DNA of 64,000 nucleotides, from positions 1 through 64,000 of the forward strand of contig NZ_JAWQLY010000016.1 in the NCBI RefSeq assembly GCF_033446685.1, written 5' to 3'. Each line of letters begins with the position of its first letter. Within the stretch, counting starts at the first letter, position 1. Shown here one piece after another: positions 34,624 to 43,285 of the stretch. The DNA comes from Modicisalibacter sp033446685. Lineage in GTDB: Bacteria > Pseudomonadota > Gammaproteobacteria > Pseudomonadales > Halomonadaceae. The notes below the pieces were generated by a model. The model made no database searches. It was not told the origin of the DNA and saw only the letters and a list, made by a program, of their open reading frames with translations. The position numbers and the translations under genes are program-made.

Positions 34624-35073
34624 TCAGTAGCGTACCGGCGATGTCGTGGAGTCGGCCGTCTGATCGCGCTGACGCAGGCCGAAATCCTCGGCCAGCGTGC
34701 CACGGCCGTCGTCGGCGTAATCGCGCGGCGCAGGAGTGTCGCTATCGTTGGGGGGCTCCTCCTCGCCCTGACCGTTCAGGCGACGCTTGATCTGCAGGTC
34801 GTCGCACAATTGGTCGGCGCCCTGGGCGAGCTGTTGTTCGAGTTCGTGACTCTGGCGCTGAATACTGGTTACCAGTTCCGCAGCGCGGGCGAAGTGGTCG
34901 TTGAGCACTCCCTTCATCTGGCTCAGTTCGAGCTCGGTCTCGGCCAGGCGCTGGCGGGTCTTCTGATTGCGAGCGACATTGGCGTTGAGCAGGTGATAGC
35001 CCAGGGCGCCGATGCCGATGCCCGCCAACAGGCTGGCGATCGCCAGGATCCAATCGATATTGCCTTGATACAC
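34624..35073 (-). CDS. zapG: cell division/elongation coordinator ZapG (YhcB, DUF1043)
   Basis: A 149-residue protein with one N-terminal membrane helix (about residues 8-25) followed by a long cytosolic coiled coil (about 35-95, RQRLAETELELSQMKGVLNDHF and LVTSIQRQSHELEQQLAQGADQL) and an acidic, disordered tail. This is the YhcB/ZapG architecture, linked to envelope biogenesis and division in E. coli. A GTG start at 35073 has AAGGGGAA upstream. It is divergent from zapE. Confidence 0.88.
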   Translation of the reverse strand: MYQGNIDWILAIASLLAGIGIGALGYHLLNANVARNQKTRQRLAETELELSQMKGVLNDHFARAAELVTSIQRQSHELEQQLAQGADQLCDDLQIKRRLNGQGEEEPPNDSDTPAPRDYADDGRGTLAEDFGLRQRDQTADSTTSPVRY

Positions 35074-35143
35074 GTCGTTCCCCTTGATCTCTAACCACGG
35101 CCACGAGGGCCCGCCGGGGCGTGGCCTCATGGTGACACGGCCC

Positions 35144-35174
35144 ATTATACGGGGCAGGGCGCGCTGCGGGTCAA
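35144..35174 (-). promoter_or_regulatory. candidate promoter of zapG
   Basis: On the minus strand TTGACC (35169-35174) and a perfect TATAAT (35144-35149) are separated by 19 bp, about 70 nt upstream of the zapG GTG. Both hexamers are good; the spacing is longer than optimal. Confidence 0.45.
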
Positions 35175-35232
35175 CGAGACGCGTCATGCGATGGACGGCA
35201 CGCAGGGCCATGCGCCGCGGGTGCTCGGTGCG

Positions 35233-35238
35233 TATAAT
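35233..35238 (+). promoter_or_regulatory. -10 element of zapE promoter
   Basis: A perfect TATAAT 40 nt upstream of the proposed zapE ATG. No good -35 is found at 16-18 bp, so the site is tentative. It argues against starts upstream of 35245. Confidence 0.35.
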
Positions 35239-35278
35239 GAACGATTTATCGATTGCAGCCGGGAGAACCCTGACGCTC

Positions 35279-36466
35279 ATGTGCGCGACAACCCCTACCT
35301 CTACGAGCGCCAGCACCGGCGCCGCGCTTGCGCCGATGGCCCGTTATCGGACCGATCTGGAGCGTGCGGGCTTCGAGTACGACACCGCCCAGGAGCGTGC
35401 GGTCGAGCATCTTCAGCGCCTCTACGACGAGTTGATCAATACCCCGCGCCGTTCGCTGGCGCCGATCGGCGCCGACAGTGGACTCAAGTCGCGGATGGCC
35501 AAGCTGTTCGGCAGGCGCGATGACACGCCCGAGGTGGCGCCGATACCCGATGTCACCGGGCTGTATTTCTGGGGGGGCGTCGGTCGTGGCAAGACCTATC
35601 TGGTGGATACCTTCTACGAGTCGCTGCCGTTTCCGGACAAGATGCGCACGCATTTCCATCGCTTCATGCAGCGGGTGCACAACGAACTCGAGCACTACAA
35701 GGGCGAGAAGAACCCGCTGACGCTAATCGCCGGCAAGTTCGCCAGCGAGGCCCGGGTGATCTGCTTCGACGAGTTCTTCGTCAAGGACATCACCGACGCA
35801 ATGATGCTGGCCAACCTGCTCGAGGCGCTGTTCGCCAAAGGAGTGGTACTGGTGGCGACATCCAACATCGTCCCCGACGAGCTCTACAAGGATGGTCTGC
35901 AGCGGGCGCGCTTCATCCCGGCGATCGAACTGATCAAGCGGCATTGCGAAATCGTCAATGTCGATTCGGGGGTCGATTACCGCCTGCGTGCCCTCGAGCA
36001 CGTCGATCTCTTTCATACGCCGCTCGACAGTGAAGCCGACGAACGGCTCCAACGCAGCTTTCGTGAGCTCGCCGGAGGCGAGGGCGAGCGCGAGGTGCCG
36101 GTCGAGATCAACCGTCGCGTGCTGACGGCGCGCCGCCTGCACGAAGAGGTGGTGTGGTTCGATTTCGCGATGCTCTGCGATGGGCCGCGCAGTCAGAACG
36201 ACTACATCGAGCTGGCCCGCGAGTTCCATAGCGTGCTGGTCACCAACGTTCCCCAATTGGGGCGGGCCAGCGACGACCAGGCGCGGCGCTTCATCAACAT
36301 GGTCGACGAGTTCTACGACCGGGGCGTCAAGCTGCTGATGTCGGCGGCGGTACCGATCGAGTCGCTGTATCCCGAAGGATCGCTGACCTTCGAATTCGAG
36401 CGCACGCTCTCGCGGCTGCAGGAGATGCAGTCCCGTGAGTACCTGGCATTGCCGCACAAACCGTGA
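35279..36466 (+). CDS. zapE: cell division ATPase ZapE (AFG1-like)
   Basis: A 395-residue AFG1/ZapE ATPase that appears at the constricting Z ring and modulates FtsZ polymers. Walker A is YFWGGVGRGKTYLVD, Walker B is ICFDEFFVKDITDAMML, and the sensor region is VLVATSNIVPDELYKDGLQRARFIPAI. The start at ATG 35279 gives a short Thr/Ser-rich leader; the ATG at 35336 (MARYRTDLERAGF) also fits homologues. Upstream in-frame codons overlap the likely -10 element. Confidence 0.93.
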   Translation: MCATTPTSTSASTGAALAPMARYRTDLERAGFEYDTAQERAVEHLQRLYDELINTPRRSLAPIGADSGLKSRMAKLFGRRDDTPEVAPIPDVTGLYFWGGVGRGKTYLVDTFYESLPFPDKMRTHFHRFMQRVHNELEHYKGEKNPLTLIAGKFASEARVICFDEFFVKDITDAMMLANLLEALFAKGVVLVATSNIVPDELYKDGLQRARFIPAIELIKRHCEIVNVDSGVDYRLRALEHVDLFHTPLDSEADERLQRSFRELAGGEGEREVPVEINRRVLTARRLHEEVVWFDFAMLCDGPRSQNDYIELAREFHSVLVTNVPQLGRASDDQARRFINMVDEFYDRGVKLLMSAAVPIESLYPEGSLTFEFERTLSRLQEMQSREYLALPHKP

Positions 36467-36474
36467 TAATGCCC

Positions 36475-36503
36475 TTAACCTGAGCGATCGGCTCATGTAC
36501 AAT
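36475..36503 (+). promoter_or_regulatory. rplM-rpsI promoter
   Basis: TTAACC (36475-36480), a 17-bp spacer and TACAAT (36498-36503) immediately follow the zapE stop. Transcription from about 36510 would give a leader of about 104 nt before rplM. Confidence 0.6.
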
Positions 36504-36519
36504 GCGCGCTCGCTCAACC

Positions 36520-36547
36520 GTTGTCAGCGGCCTGGCCGGCTGACAAC
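36520..36547 (+). promoter_or_regulatory. rplM 5' leader hairpin, candidate L13 autoregulatory element
   Basis: Nine-bp arms GTTGTCAGC (36520-36528) and GCTGACAAC (36539-36547) form a stable hairpin near the 5' end of the predicted leader. An A-rich stretch follows (AAGAAAAATAGGGATGG). In E. coli the rplM-rpsI mRNA leader is bound by L13 for autogenous control; an equivalent role here is inferred from position only. Confidence 0.45.
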
Positions 36548-36613
36548 CAAGAAAAATAGGGATGGTCGAACGCTACGGCGCGAGACCCAATACATCAATT
36601 GGTGATTCAATCC

Positions 36614-37042
36614 ATGAAGACGTTCAGTGCTAAGCCGCAGTCCGTCACGCGCGACTGGTATGTCGTCGATGCCGCGGACAAGACGCTCGGCCGCCTGGCC
36701 ACCGAGATCGCTCGTCGCTTGCGTGGCAAGCACAAGCCCGAATACACGCCGCACGTCGACACCGGCGATTACATCGTCGTCGTCAACGCGGAGAAGGTTC
36801 GCGTGACCGGCAACAAGGCTCAAGCGAAAAACTACTACCGTCACACTGGTTATCCGGGTGGCCTGCGCTCGCTGTCCTTCGAGCAGATGATCGACCACGC
36901 TCCCGAGCGGGTCATCGAAGCGGCCGTCAAGGGCATGCTGCCCAAGGGCCCGCTGGGTCGTGCCATGTACACCAAGCTCAAGGTCTACGCCGGCACCCAG
37001 CATCCGCATGCCGCGCAGCAGCCGCAAGAACTGAACATCTAA
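36614..37042 (+). CDS. rplM: 50S ribosomal protein L13
   Basis: A 142-residue L13, identical in length to E. coli, beginning MKTFSAKPQSVTRDWYVVDAADKTLGRLATEIARRLRGKHK and ending TQHPHAAQQPQELNI. I use the ATG at 36614 rather than the GTG at 36599 because family members start at MKTF. No strong Shine-Dalgarno is visible, which fits a regulated leader. It forms an operon with rpsI, 13 bp downstream. Confidence 0.98.
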   Translation: MKTFSAKPQSVTRDWYVVDAADKTLGRLATEIARRLRGKHKPEYTPHVDTGDYIVVVNAEKVRVTGNKAQAKNYYRHTGYPGGLRSLSFEQMIDHAPERVIEAAVKGMLPKGPLGRAMYTKLKVYAGTQHPHAAQQPQELNI

Positions 37043-37055
37043 GGGACCATTCGCC

Positions 37056-37445
37056 ATGTCACAGCAGTACTATGGTACCGGGCGCCGCAAGACTTCCACG
37101 GCCCGCGTATTCCTCAAGCCGGGCACCGGCAAGATCACCGTCAACAATCGCGAACTCGGCGAATACTTCGGCCGCGTCACCGCGCAGATGGTGGTTCGTC
37201 AGCCGTTCGAGCTGACCCAGACCGGCGAGCAGTTCGACGCCTACATCACCGTTGCCGGTGGTGGCGGCTCAGCCCAAGCGGGCGCCATTCGTCACGGCAT
37301 CACCCGGGCATTGCTCTCGTACAACGAAGAGTTCCGCAAGCCGCTGCGCGAAGCAGGCTACGTGACTCGCGATGCACGTGAAGTCGAGCGTAAGAAAGTG
37401 GGTCTGCGCAAGGCGCGTCGTCGCCCGCAGTTCTCCAAGCGCTGA
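37056..37445 (+). CDS. rpsI: 30S ribosomal protein S9
   Basis: A 129-residue S9, with the N-terminal YYGTGRRKTSTARVFLKPGTGKI and the basic C-terminal tail KKVGLRKARRRPQFSKR that contacts the P-site tRNA anticodon loop. Normal length. It is second in rplM-rpsI and ends before a strong terminator. Confidence 0.98.
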   Translation: MSQQYYGTGRRKTSTARVFLKPGTGKITVNNRELGEYFGRVTAQMVVRQPFELTQTGEQFDAYITVAGGGGSAQAGAIRHGITRALLSYNEEFRKPLREAGYVTRDAREVERKKVGLRKARRRPQFSKR

Positions 37446-37467
37446 TTCCTCACGCGTTGCCAAGAAG

Positions 37468-37499
37468 CGCCCAGGCCGTTCGGCCTGGGCGTTTTTGTT
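37468..37499 (+). terminator. rho-independent terminator of rplM-rpsI
   Basis: Perfect 11-bp arms CGCCCAGGCCG (37468-37478) and CGGCCTGGGCG (37481-37491) with a TT loop, followed directly by TTTTTGTTT. Confidence 0.95.
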
Positions 37500-37649
37500 T
37501 ATCAGGATAGGAACGAGCTCCGGTAGGATGACGCCGCCGGGGTGCATGGCCTGGGCAAATGGGAAAAGGCTGGGCTTGTCGATGGCGGGCTCTCGCTACC
37601 GGCATGTCGTGTTATCATTCGGGTTCGAACTGATGCGAGGAAGTGTTAC

Positions 37650-38276
37650 ATGGGTGTAGTGGCCAAGCGGTCGTCGATGACCTTCTATTCCGGCAGCGAT
37701 GATCATTACAGCCATCGCGTACGTATCGTGCTGGCGGAGAAAGGGGTCGCCGTGGACGTTATCGAAGTCGGCGACGAAAACCGCCCCGATGAACTGGCGG
37801 ACCTCAACCCTTACAACAGCGTGCCGACGCTCCTGGATCGCGACTTGGTACTCTATGAATCCAAGGTGATGATGGAGTATCTCGACGAGCGGTTTCCGCA
37901 TCCGCCGCTCCTGCCGGTGTATCCGGTGGCGCGCGCCCAGAGCCGCCTGTGGATGCATCGCATCGAGCGGGAGTGGTGCCCGTTGGTCGAGGAGATCCTC
38001 TCGGGCAGCAAGAAGGACGCGGAGCGCGCCCGCAAGGAGTTGCGCGAGAGCCTGGTGGGCATTTCGCCGATCTTCGAGGACATGACCTTCTTCATGAGCG
38101 AGGAGTTCTCGTTGGTCGATTGCTGCCTCGCGCCGCTGTTGTGGCGGCTGCCCGCACTCAACATCGAGTTGCCGGAAAGGCAGGTCAAGCCACTGATCGG
38201 TTACATGGAACGCCTGTTTGCACGTGACGCGTTCAAGGCCTCGCTGACGGAAACCGAGCGCGAGATGCGCACCTGA
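37650..38276 (+). CDS. sspA: stringent starvation protein A
   Basis: A 208-residue glutathione-S-transferase-fold protein that binds RNA polymerase and is induced by starvation. Features are FYSGSDDHYSHRVRIVLAEKGV, the surface loop NPYNSVPTLLDRDLVLYESKVMMEYLDERFPHPPLLP and a GST C-terminal helical domain. The ATG at 37650 (MGVVAKRSSMTF) follows GAGGAAG; the in-frame start at 37542 lies in a non-coding region. It is followed by sspB. In Pseudomonas a cytochrome bc1 operon lies between rpsI and sspA; it is absent here. Confidence 0.95.
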   Translation: MGVVAKRSSMTFYSGSDDHYSHRVRIVLAEKGVAVDVIEVGDENRPDELADLNPYNSVPTLLDRDLVLYESKVMMEYLDERFPHPPLLPVYPVARAQSRLWMHRIEREWCPLVEEILSGSKKDAERARKELRESLVGISPIFEDMTFFMSEEFSLVDCCLAPLLWRLPALNIELPERQVKPLIGYMERLFARDAFKASLTETEREMRT

Positions 38277-38336
38277 ATTCACCCGGTGTGGTCGCCTGTC
38301 TGGCGGCCACATCCCTTTTCATCGAGGGGTATGCGC

Positions 38337-38837
38337 ATGTTGTCCAGCCGTCCCTATCTAGCCCGGGCGCTCTACGAATGGTTGTTGGATAACGACCACA
38401 CGCCCTACATCGTCGTCGACGCCGAAGGCGCCGGCGTCCAGGTTCCCGAGCAATTCGTCCAGAACGGGCAGATCGTCCTCAACATCGCGCCCGGCGCGGT
38501 CCGCGAATTGCACATGGCCAACGACGCGGTCACTTTCAACGCGCGTTTTGGCGGCCATCCGATGCAAGTGATCGTGCCCAGCGAGTCGCTGATCGCCATC
38601 TATGCCCGCGAGAACGGCGTCGGTATGGTGTTCGGCCATGAGCCGGTGATGCCGGGGCATGACGCGCAGGCGGCGGGAAGCGCTGCGCAGGACGATGAGC
38701 AACGCCCGAATCTCGAAAGCGTCGACGGCAAGTCCGATGCGGCCGAAGGCGAACAATCGCCGGAGGATGGCGAGAGTCAGGTGCAGAACAAGGCACAGAA
38801 GAAAAAGGGTCGGCCGTCGTTGCGCGTCATTAAGTAA
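38337..38837 (+). CDS. sspB: ClpXP protease specificity-enhancing factor SspB
   Basis: A 166-residue adaptor that delivers ssrA-tagged proteins to ClpXP. The substrate-binding domain (residues 1-115, RPYLARALYEWLLDNDHTPYIVVD and IVLNIAPGAVRELHMANDAVTFNARFGG) is joined by a long acidic disordered linker to the ClpX-binding tail KGRPSLRVIK. GAGGGG lies 9 nt before the ATG at 38337; the ATG at 38331 is only 3 nt from it, so I prefer the former. Confidence 0.95.
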   Translation: MLSSRPYLARALYEWLLDNDHTPYIVVDAEGAGVQVPEQFVQNGQIVLNIAPGAVRELHMANDAVTFNARFGGHPMQVIVPSESLIAIYARENGVGMVFGHEPVMPGHDAQAAGSAAQDDEQRPNLESVDGKSDAAEGEQSPEDGESQVQNKAQKKKGRPSLRVIK

Positions 38838-38860
38838 CGGCTCGGGCGTGACGAGACATG

Positions 38861-38891
38861 AAAAAGGGGTGGCCAATGGCCACCCCTTTTT
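38861..38891. terminator. bidirectional terminator sspB/dolP
   Basis: Arms AAAAAGGGGTGGCC (38861-38874) and GGCCACCCCTTTTT (38878-38891) with loop AAT. A-run and T-run flank the stem on opposite sides, so it works on both strands between the convergent sspB and dolP. Confidence 0.93.
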
Positions 38892-38927
38892 CGTCGACAG
38901 GGTCGATCGCCCGCTGCTTCGAGCGTG

Positions 38928-39503
38928 TCAGTCGACGTACTCGAAGATCTTGACGATGCGCTGGACGCCATCGATACCCGAAACCACGTTGATTACACGC
39001 TGGGCCTCGTCGCGCGTCACCATCCCCATCAGATACAGGGTGGCATTCTCGGCGATCACCTCGAGGTGGCGGGTGTCGATATCCTCGTTGGCTGCCAACT
39101 GGGTCTGGGCGCTGGTTTCAAGCCAGTTATCCTTCATGCGCTGACCCAGTGGCAAGTTGGCCGCCACCGTCAGTTCGTTATGCACCTGGCGAACCTGGCG
39201 GGTGTCATGAGCGATCTGGCCTGCCAGCTCCTTGAGTTCCTGGCTGGGCACCTGACCGAACAGCAGGACGACACCGTTGTAACTGTTGATGCCGACCCGA
39301 GCATCTTCGAGGCGTGCATCGGTGTTCGCCATGGTGTCCTGGATCTTCGACTCGATGGTCTCGTCCTCGACCTTCATGCCCGCCGTGCGGGTACTGTAAT
39401 CCTCTCCCTGAGGGGGCGGCGTCGCCACGCTATTGATGGCCGAGCAGCCGCCGAGGGCAACGAACATGGCCAGCAGGGCCGGGGTAAGTATGCGTCTTTT
39501 CAT
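38928..39503 (-). CDS. dolP: outer-membrane lipoprotein DolP (YraP), dual BON domains
   Basis: A 191-residue lipoprotein. The signal peptide ends in a lipobox (VALGGC, Cys near residue 20). Two BON domains follow (about 45-110 and 120-190, GVVLLFGQVPSQELKELA and ATLYLMGMVTRDEAQRVINVVSGIDGVQRIVKIF). DolP localises to the division site and supports outer-membrane integrity and BAM function in E. coli. The ATG at 39503 (MKRRIL) is preferred; a GTG at 39512 is possible. Confidence 0.92.
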   Translation of the reverse strand: MKRRILTPALLAMFVALGGCSAINSVATPPPQGEDYSTRTAGMKVEDETIESKIQDTMANTDARLEDARVGINSYNGVVLLFGQVPSQELKELAGQIAHDTRQVRQVHNELTVAANLPLGQRMKDNWLETSAQTQLAANEDIDTRHLEVIAENATLYLMGMVTRDEAQRVINVVSGIDGVQRIVKIFEYVD

Positions 39504-39508
39504 TTTGG

Positions 39509-40102
39509 TCACTCGCTACTGCCGAAAAGTTGTTCATCGATCAGATCGCACAGACAGTGGATGGCCAGCAGGTGGACCTCCTGTATCCGTGCGGTTGAGG
39601 TGGCGGGCACGCGGATCTCGCAATCGTCCTGGCCAAGCAGTGACGCCATGTCGCCACCGTCACGGCCGGTCAGCGCGACGACCGCCATATCACGATCGTG
39701 GGCGGCCTGGATCGCCTGCACCACATTGGCCGAATTGCCGCTGGTCGAGATCGCCAGGAGGATATCGCCGGGCTGCCCCAGGGCGCGAATCTGCTTCGAG
39801 AAGACCTCGTTATAGCTGTAATCGTTGGCGATCGAGGTCAGCGTCGACGTGTCGGTGGTCAACGCGACCGCGGGGAGACTGGGGCGCTCGCGCTCGAATC
39901 GATTGAGCAGTTCCGAGGAAAAATGCTGGCTATCCCCGGCGCTACCCCCGTTGCCGCAGGCGAGAATCTTGCCTTCGTTGACCAGGCACTGAACCATCAT
40001 CTGACTGGCGACCTCGATGAACGGAGGCAGTACCTCGCTGGCATAGGTCTTGGTGTCGATGCTGGCGTTGAAGTGGTCGAGAATGCGTGCTTGGAAGTCC
40101 AT
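39509..40102 (-). CDS. diaA: SIS-domain protein DiaA (DnaA initiator-associating)
   Basis: A 197-residue SIS protein (NEGKILACGNGGSAGDSQHFSSELLNRFERERP and LAISTSGNSANVVQAIQAAHDRDM). The family includes phosphoheptose isomerase GmhA and DiaA, which binds DnaA and promotes initiation. Position between yraN and dolP is that of E. coli diaA (yraO), so I prefer DiaA, but GmhA activity cannot be excluded by sequence reading alone. The ATG at 40102 begins MDFQARILDHFNASIDTK. Confidence 0.88.
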   Translation of the reverse strand: MDFQARILDHFNASIDTKTYASEVLPPFIEVASQMMVQCLVNEGKILACGNGGSAGDSQHFSSELLNRFERERPSLPAVALTTDTSTLTSIANDYSYNEVFSKQIRALGQPGDILLAISTSGNSANVVQAIQAAHDRDMAVVALTGRDGGDMASLLGQDDCEIRVPATSTARIQEVHLLAIHCLCDLIDEQLFGSSE

Positions 40103-40124
40103 GTTATCCAACGTTCGGTAGCGG

Positions 40125-40499
40125 TCAAAACGCGTCGAAGGCGGCGCGCACCCAGGTGTACTCCAGTTGCGGCGGAGTGCCGGTGACACCGACCACATCG
40201 AAGCGGCAGGGACATGATAGCCCGTTGCGCTGGAGATAAAAACGCGCAGCCATGATCACCCGGCGCTGCTTGCTGGCGGTCACCGTTTCCAGCGGGTGGC
40301 CATGGCGGGCATCGGCGCGATGACGCACCTCGACGAATACCAGCGTATCGCCCTCCTGCATGACCAGGTCGAGTTCGCCGCCTTTGGCGTGCTGGTTGCG
40401 ATGGCGTGGCTGCAGGCCGCGTTCCTGCAACCACGCCTCAGCGGCGAGTTCGATGCGCGCGCCGCGGGCGCGGGCGTCGTTAGGGCGCGGGCTGGGCAT
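40125..40499 (-). CDS. yraN: YraN-family (UPF0102) endonuclease-like protein
   Basis: A 124-residue protein with the PD-(D/E)xK nuclease-like core GGELDLVMQEGDTLVFVEVRHR and a preceding helix RGARIELAAEAWLQERGLQ. The family is near-universal, but its in vivo role is not established. Its start overlaps the lpoA 3' end by 20 bp, and diaA follows after 22 bp, so the three are probably co-transcribed. Confidence 0.92.
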   Translation of the reverse strand: MPSPRPNDARARGARIELAAEAWLQERGLQPRHRNQHAKGGELDLVMQEGDTLVFVEVRHRADARHGHPLETVTASKQRRVIMAARFYLQRNGLSCPCRFDVVGVTGTPPQLEYTWVRAAFDAF

Positions 40500-42294
40500 C
40501 GCCGCCTGCTGTCTCGCTGACCCCGCCCGCCGGTTCGGTGGGTTCGAGCACGGCCCGCTGAGTGCCGCGCAACGGCGGTTGCGGAACGCCGGCCTTGAAC
40601 TGCGCCCAGGGCAGCACGCGCTCGAGCCGGCGGTCTGCGCCGGCATGCAGCGCGCCGGTGGCCCCGAAGTACTCGGTATTGGGGGCGACCCTGAGCAATG
40701 GCAGGCGACGCGCCAGCTCAAAGGCATCGACACCCATCGCCTGGAGCTTGAGCAGCGCCGGGTCGGTGGTGTCATGCAGGGCCTGATAACTGTCGTAGTA
40801 GGGCAGCGCCTCGACCCCGCCGACAGCCGCCTCGGGGATCAGCCAGGGTATCTCGACGAACTGAACGCCGTTCAGGTCATGGTCGAGACGCGGCTGGGGC
40901 TCGCCCTCGTAAAGATGCGACGTGGCGTAGATCGGCAGGTCGCCGGCATTGAAATAATCGAGTGTCGGCGGTACCTGGCGAGCGAAGGGCGGCAGCGCGA
41001 GCAGGAACAGCATGTCCAATTGGCGGTTGGCCAGCGGACGCACCGCCTTGGAGGCCGAGCCCTCCGGGTCGTAATCGATCTGTGCCGCGAGCGTGCCGCC
41101 CTGGGACTGCCAGGCCTGGCGAAAGCTCTCGGCGACGCGTTGGCCCCAGGCATTGTCCGGTACCAGCATGCCGGCCCGCTGGTGGCCGTCGAGTGCCGCG
41201 CGATGGGCCGCTTGGCGGGCCTCGTCTTCGGCGGAAAGGCCGTATTGGAAAAGGTCATCGGCGCGGTTGCTGGGCGAGGTGCCGTAATTGAGGGCCAGGG
41301 TCGGCAATGGCACGCTGGGGCGTTGCTCGAGCTCCGTCACCGTATCCTTGCTCAGCGGGCCGAGTACCACCTGAGCACCGGCCAGGGTCGCCTGCGCATA
41401 AAGAGTCTCGATACTGGCACCGCTGGTGTCGTAGAAGGTCAGTTGCGGGGTCTGCTCGCCCTGGTCGAGCGCATTCATGTGGCGCGTCTCGATCCCCTTG
41501 CGTAGCGCCGCAGCGACATTCTCCAACGGACCGCTTTCGGGCAGAAAGACGGCGATTCGGCGCACATCCTGGCCACGCAGCTCGCGCAGGGCTTGCAGGT
41601 CGGCAGGTAGCCGGCGGGCGGCGGGATGATTGGGGTTCTGAGCGCGCCAGTCGTCGAGCATGGCGAACAGCCGGGCGATATCGCTGCCGTAACGACGCTG
41701 CAATCGGAGCAGATCGACCCAGCCGCGGGCGAGCTGGCTCTGCTGAGCGACTGCCTGGAGACTCGGGCCGCGTAGCCGTGTCAGCTGTCGCCAGATGTCG
41801 TCGTTGAGATCGAAGGGCGCCTGCGCTGCCTGAAGTGCGATCAAGGTGCTCGCCGCGGCCTGGGGGTCGCCCACCATGCCCTGGGCCAGGCCACGACGGT
41901 GGCGCAGCGTGAATTCGGCGTCGCGCGACAGGGGAACATTGCCGTTGAGCAACTCGGTAGCCTTCATGACGCTGCGGCCATCCTGCTGCTCGAGACCCAA
42001 TTGCGAAAGCAACAAGGCCCACTGCACGCGGGCTTCGCTGGGCAGGGCGGCGGCATCGATGCCGACAGCCACCTGCAGTGCCTGCGCGGTGTCGCCGCGG
42101 CGTGCTAGGATATCGGCGGCCTGCAGGCGAGTCTGGGCGGCCTGTGCGCCGCTCTGCTGCTCGGCCTGGCTCAGCAGCTCACCGGGTGCCTGTTGTCCGC
42201 GGATGCCTTCCATCGGCGAACGTTGGCTGGCGCAACCGGACATCACCAGGGCAACGAGACCGACACCGCACAGGCGTCGCAGCGATTTGTCCAT
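40480..42294 (-). CDS. lpoA: penicillin-binding protein activator LpoA
   Basis: A 604-residue outer-membrane lipoprotein with lipobox VMSGC (Cys near residue 20), an N-terminal TPR-like helical half, and a C-terminal periplasmic-binding-protein-like half (RIAVFLPESGPLENVAAALRKGIE, VVLGPLSKDTV). It stimulates the transpeptidase of PBP1a from the outer membrane in E. coli. It is divergent from rsmI with about 136 bp between, the order found in E. coli and Pseudomonas. I chose the ATG at 42294 because it directly precedes the lipoprotein signal. Confidence 0.93.
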   Translation of the reverse strand: MDKSLRRLCGVGLVALVMSGCASQRSPMEGIRGQQAPGELLSQAEQQSGAQAAQTRLQAADILARRGDTAQALQVAVGIDAAALPSEARVQWALLLSQLGLEQQDGRSVMKATELLNGNVPLSRDAEFTLRHRRGLAQGMVGDPQAAASTLIALQAAQAPFDLNDDIWRQLTRLRGPSLQAVAQQSQLARGWVDLLRLQRRYGSDIARLFAMLDDWRAQNPNHPAARRLPADLQALRELRGQDVRRIAVFLPESGPLENVAAALRKGIETRHMNALDQGEQTPQLTFYDTSGASIETLYAQATLAGAQVVLGPLSKDTVTELEQRPSVPLPTLALNYGTSPSNRADDLFQYGLSAEDEARQAAHRAALDGHQRAGMLVPDNAWGQRVAESFRQAWQSQGGTLAAQIDYDPEGSASKAVRPLANRQLDMLFLLALPPFARQVPPTLDYFNAGDLPIYATSHLYEGEPQPRLDHDLNGVQFVEIPWLIPEAAVGGVEALPYYDSYQALHDTTDPALLKLQAMGVDAFELARRLPLLRVAPNTEYFGATGALHAGADRRLERVLPWAQFKAGVPQPPLRGTQRAVLEPTEPAGGVSETAGGDAQPAP

Positions 42295-42430
42295 ACGTTT
42301 CCATTCCTTGTTTCTGGCGGAGTCCGGCCATGGTCGGTTGAGCACCGGCGCCGCTTGTCTCAAGTCGCTTGCTTGTAGGACGCCATCCAGGCTGGCGGCC
42401 GTTTTGATCTTGACGTCCGGGTAACGATAC

Positions 42431-43285
42431 ATGACCGAGTCTAACAGTGGCACATTGTACGTGGTGGCCACGCCGATTGGTAATCTCGATGACCTTGGCC
42501 TGCGGGCGCAGCGCACCCTGGCGGATGTGGCGCTGATCGCCGCCGAGGATACGCGGCATACGGCGCGGCTGCTCAACCATCTGGGCATCGAGCGGCCCAT
42601 GGTGTCGCTGCACGAGCACAACGAGGCGCAGCGCGTCGACCAGCTCGTCGCCCGGCTGGAGGCCGGCGAGGACGTGGCGCTGGTCAGCGATGCCGGCACC
42701 CCGTTGATCGCCGATCCCGGCTTCGTGCTGGTGCGCGCCTTGCGCGAGCGCGGCCACCGGGTGGTGCCGATTCCCGGGCCTTGTGCGCTGATCGCGGCGC
42801 TGTCGGCGGCGGGCCTGCCCACCGATCGTTTCCTGTTCGCCGGCTTCCTGCCGGCCAAGGGCGGGCCGCGCCGGGCACGCATCGGCGAACTCGCCGAACG
42901 TGCTGAAACCTGGCTGTTCTATGAATCGCCGCATCGTATCCATGCCACCTTGACGGACATGCGGGCGCTGCTCGGTGAGCGGCGCATCGTGATCGCGCGT
43001 GAGCTGACCAAGACCTTCGAGACCTATCTGGACGGGAGCGCGGCGACGCTGCTCGAACGGCTCGACAGCGATCCCAACCAGGCGCGCGGCGAGTTCGTGG
43101 TGATGGTCGCCGGGGCGCCGCCGGCGGAGACCGAGGGCGCCTGGGTCGAGGGGGAGGCATTGCTGCGTACGCTGCTGGCCGAGGGGGTCGGCGTCAAGCA
43201 GGCCGCGGCGGTGGCGGCCGGGTTGCTGGGAGGTCGCAAGAAGGCCTGGTATGCCCAAGCGATGTCGCTGCAGGCCGACGGTTGA
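42431..43285 (+). CDS. rsmI: 16S rRNA 2'-O-ribose C1402 methyltransferase
   Basis: A 284-residue tetrapyrrole-methylase-fold enzyme that methylates the 2'-OH of C1402 in 16S rRNA, tuning decoding at the P site. The motifs TLYVVATPIGNLDDLGLRAQRTL and VSDAGTPLIADPGF bind SAM. RsmH, encoded 0.4 kb downstream, methylates N4 of the same nucleotide. Its stop codon lies inside the -35 box of the rnpB promoter. Confidence 0.97.
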   Translation: MTESNSGTLYVVATPIGNLDDLGLRAQRTLADVALIAAEDTRHTARLLNHLGIERPMVSLHEHNEAQRVDQLVARLEAGEDVALVSDAGTPLIADPGFVLVRALRERGHRVVPIPGPCALIAALSAAGLPTDRFLFAGFLPAKGGPRRARIGELAERAETWLFYESPHRIHATLTDMRALLGERRIVIARELTKTFETYLDGSAATLLERLDSDPNQARGEFVVMVAGAPPAETEGAWVEGEALLRTLLAEGVGVKQAAAVAAGLLGGRKKAWYAQAMSLQADG

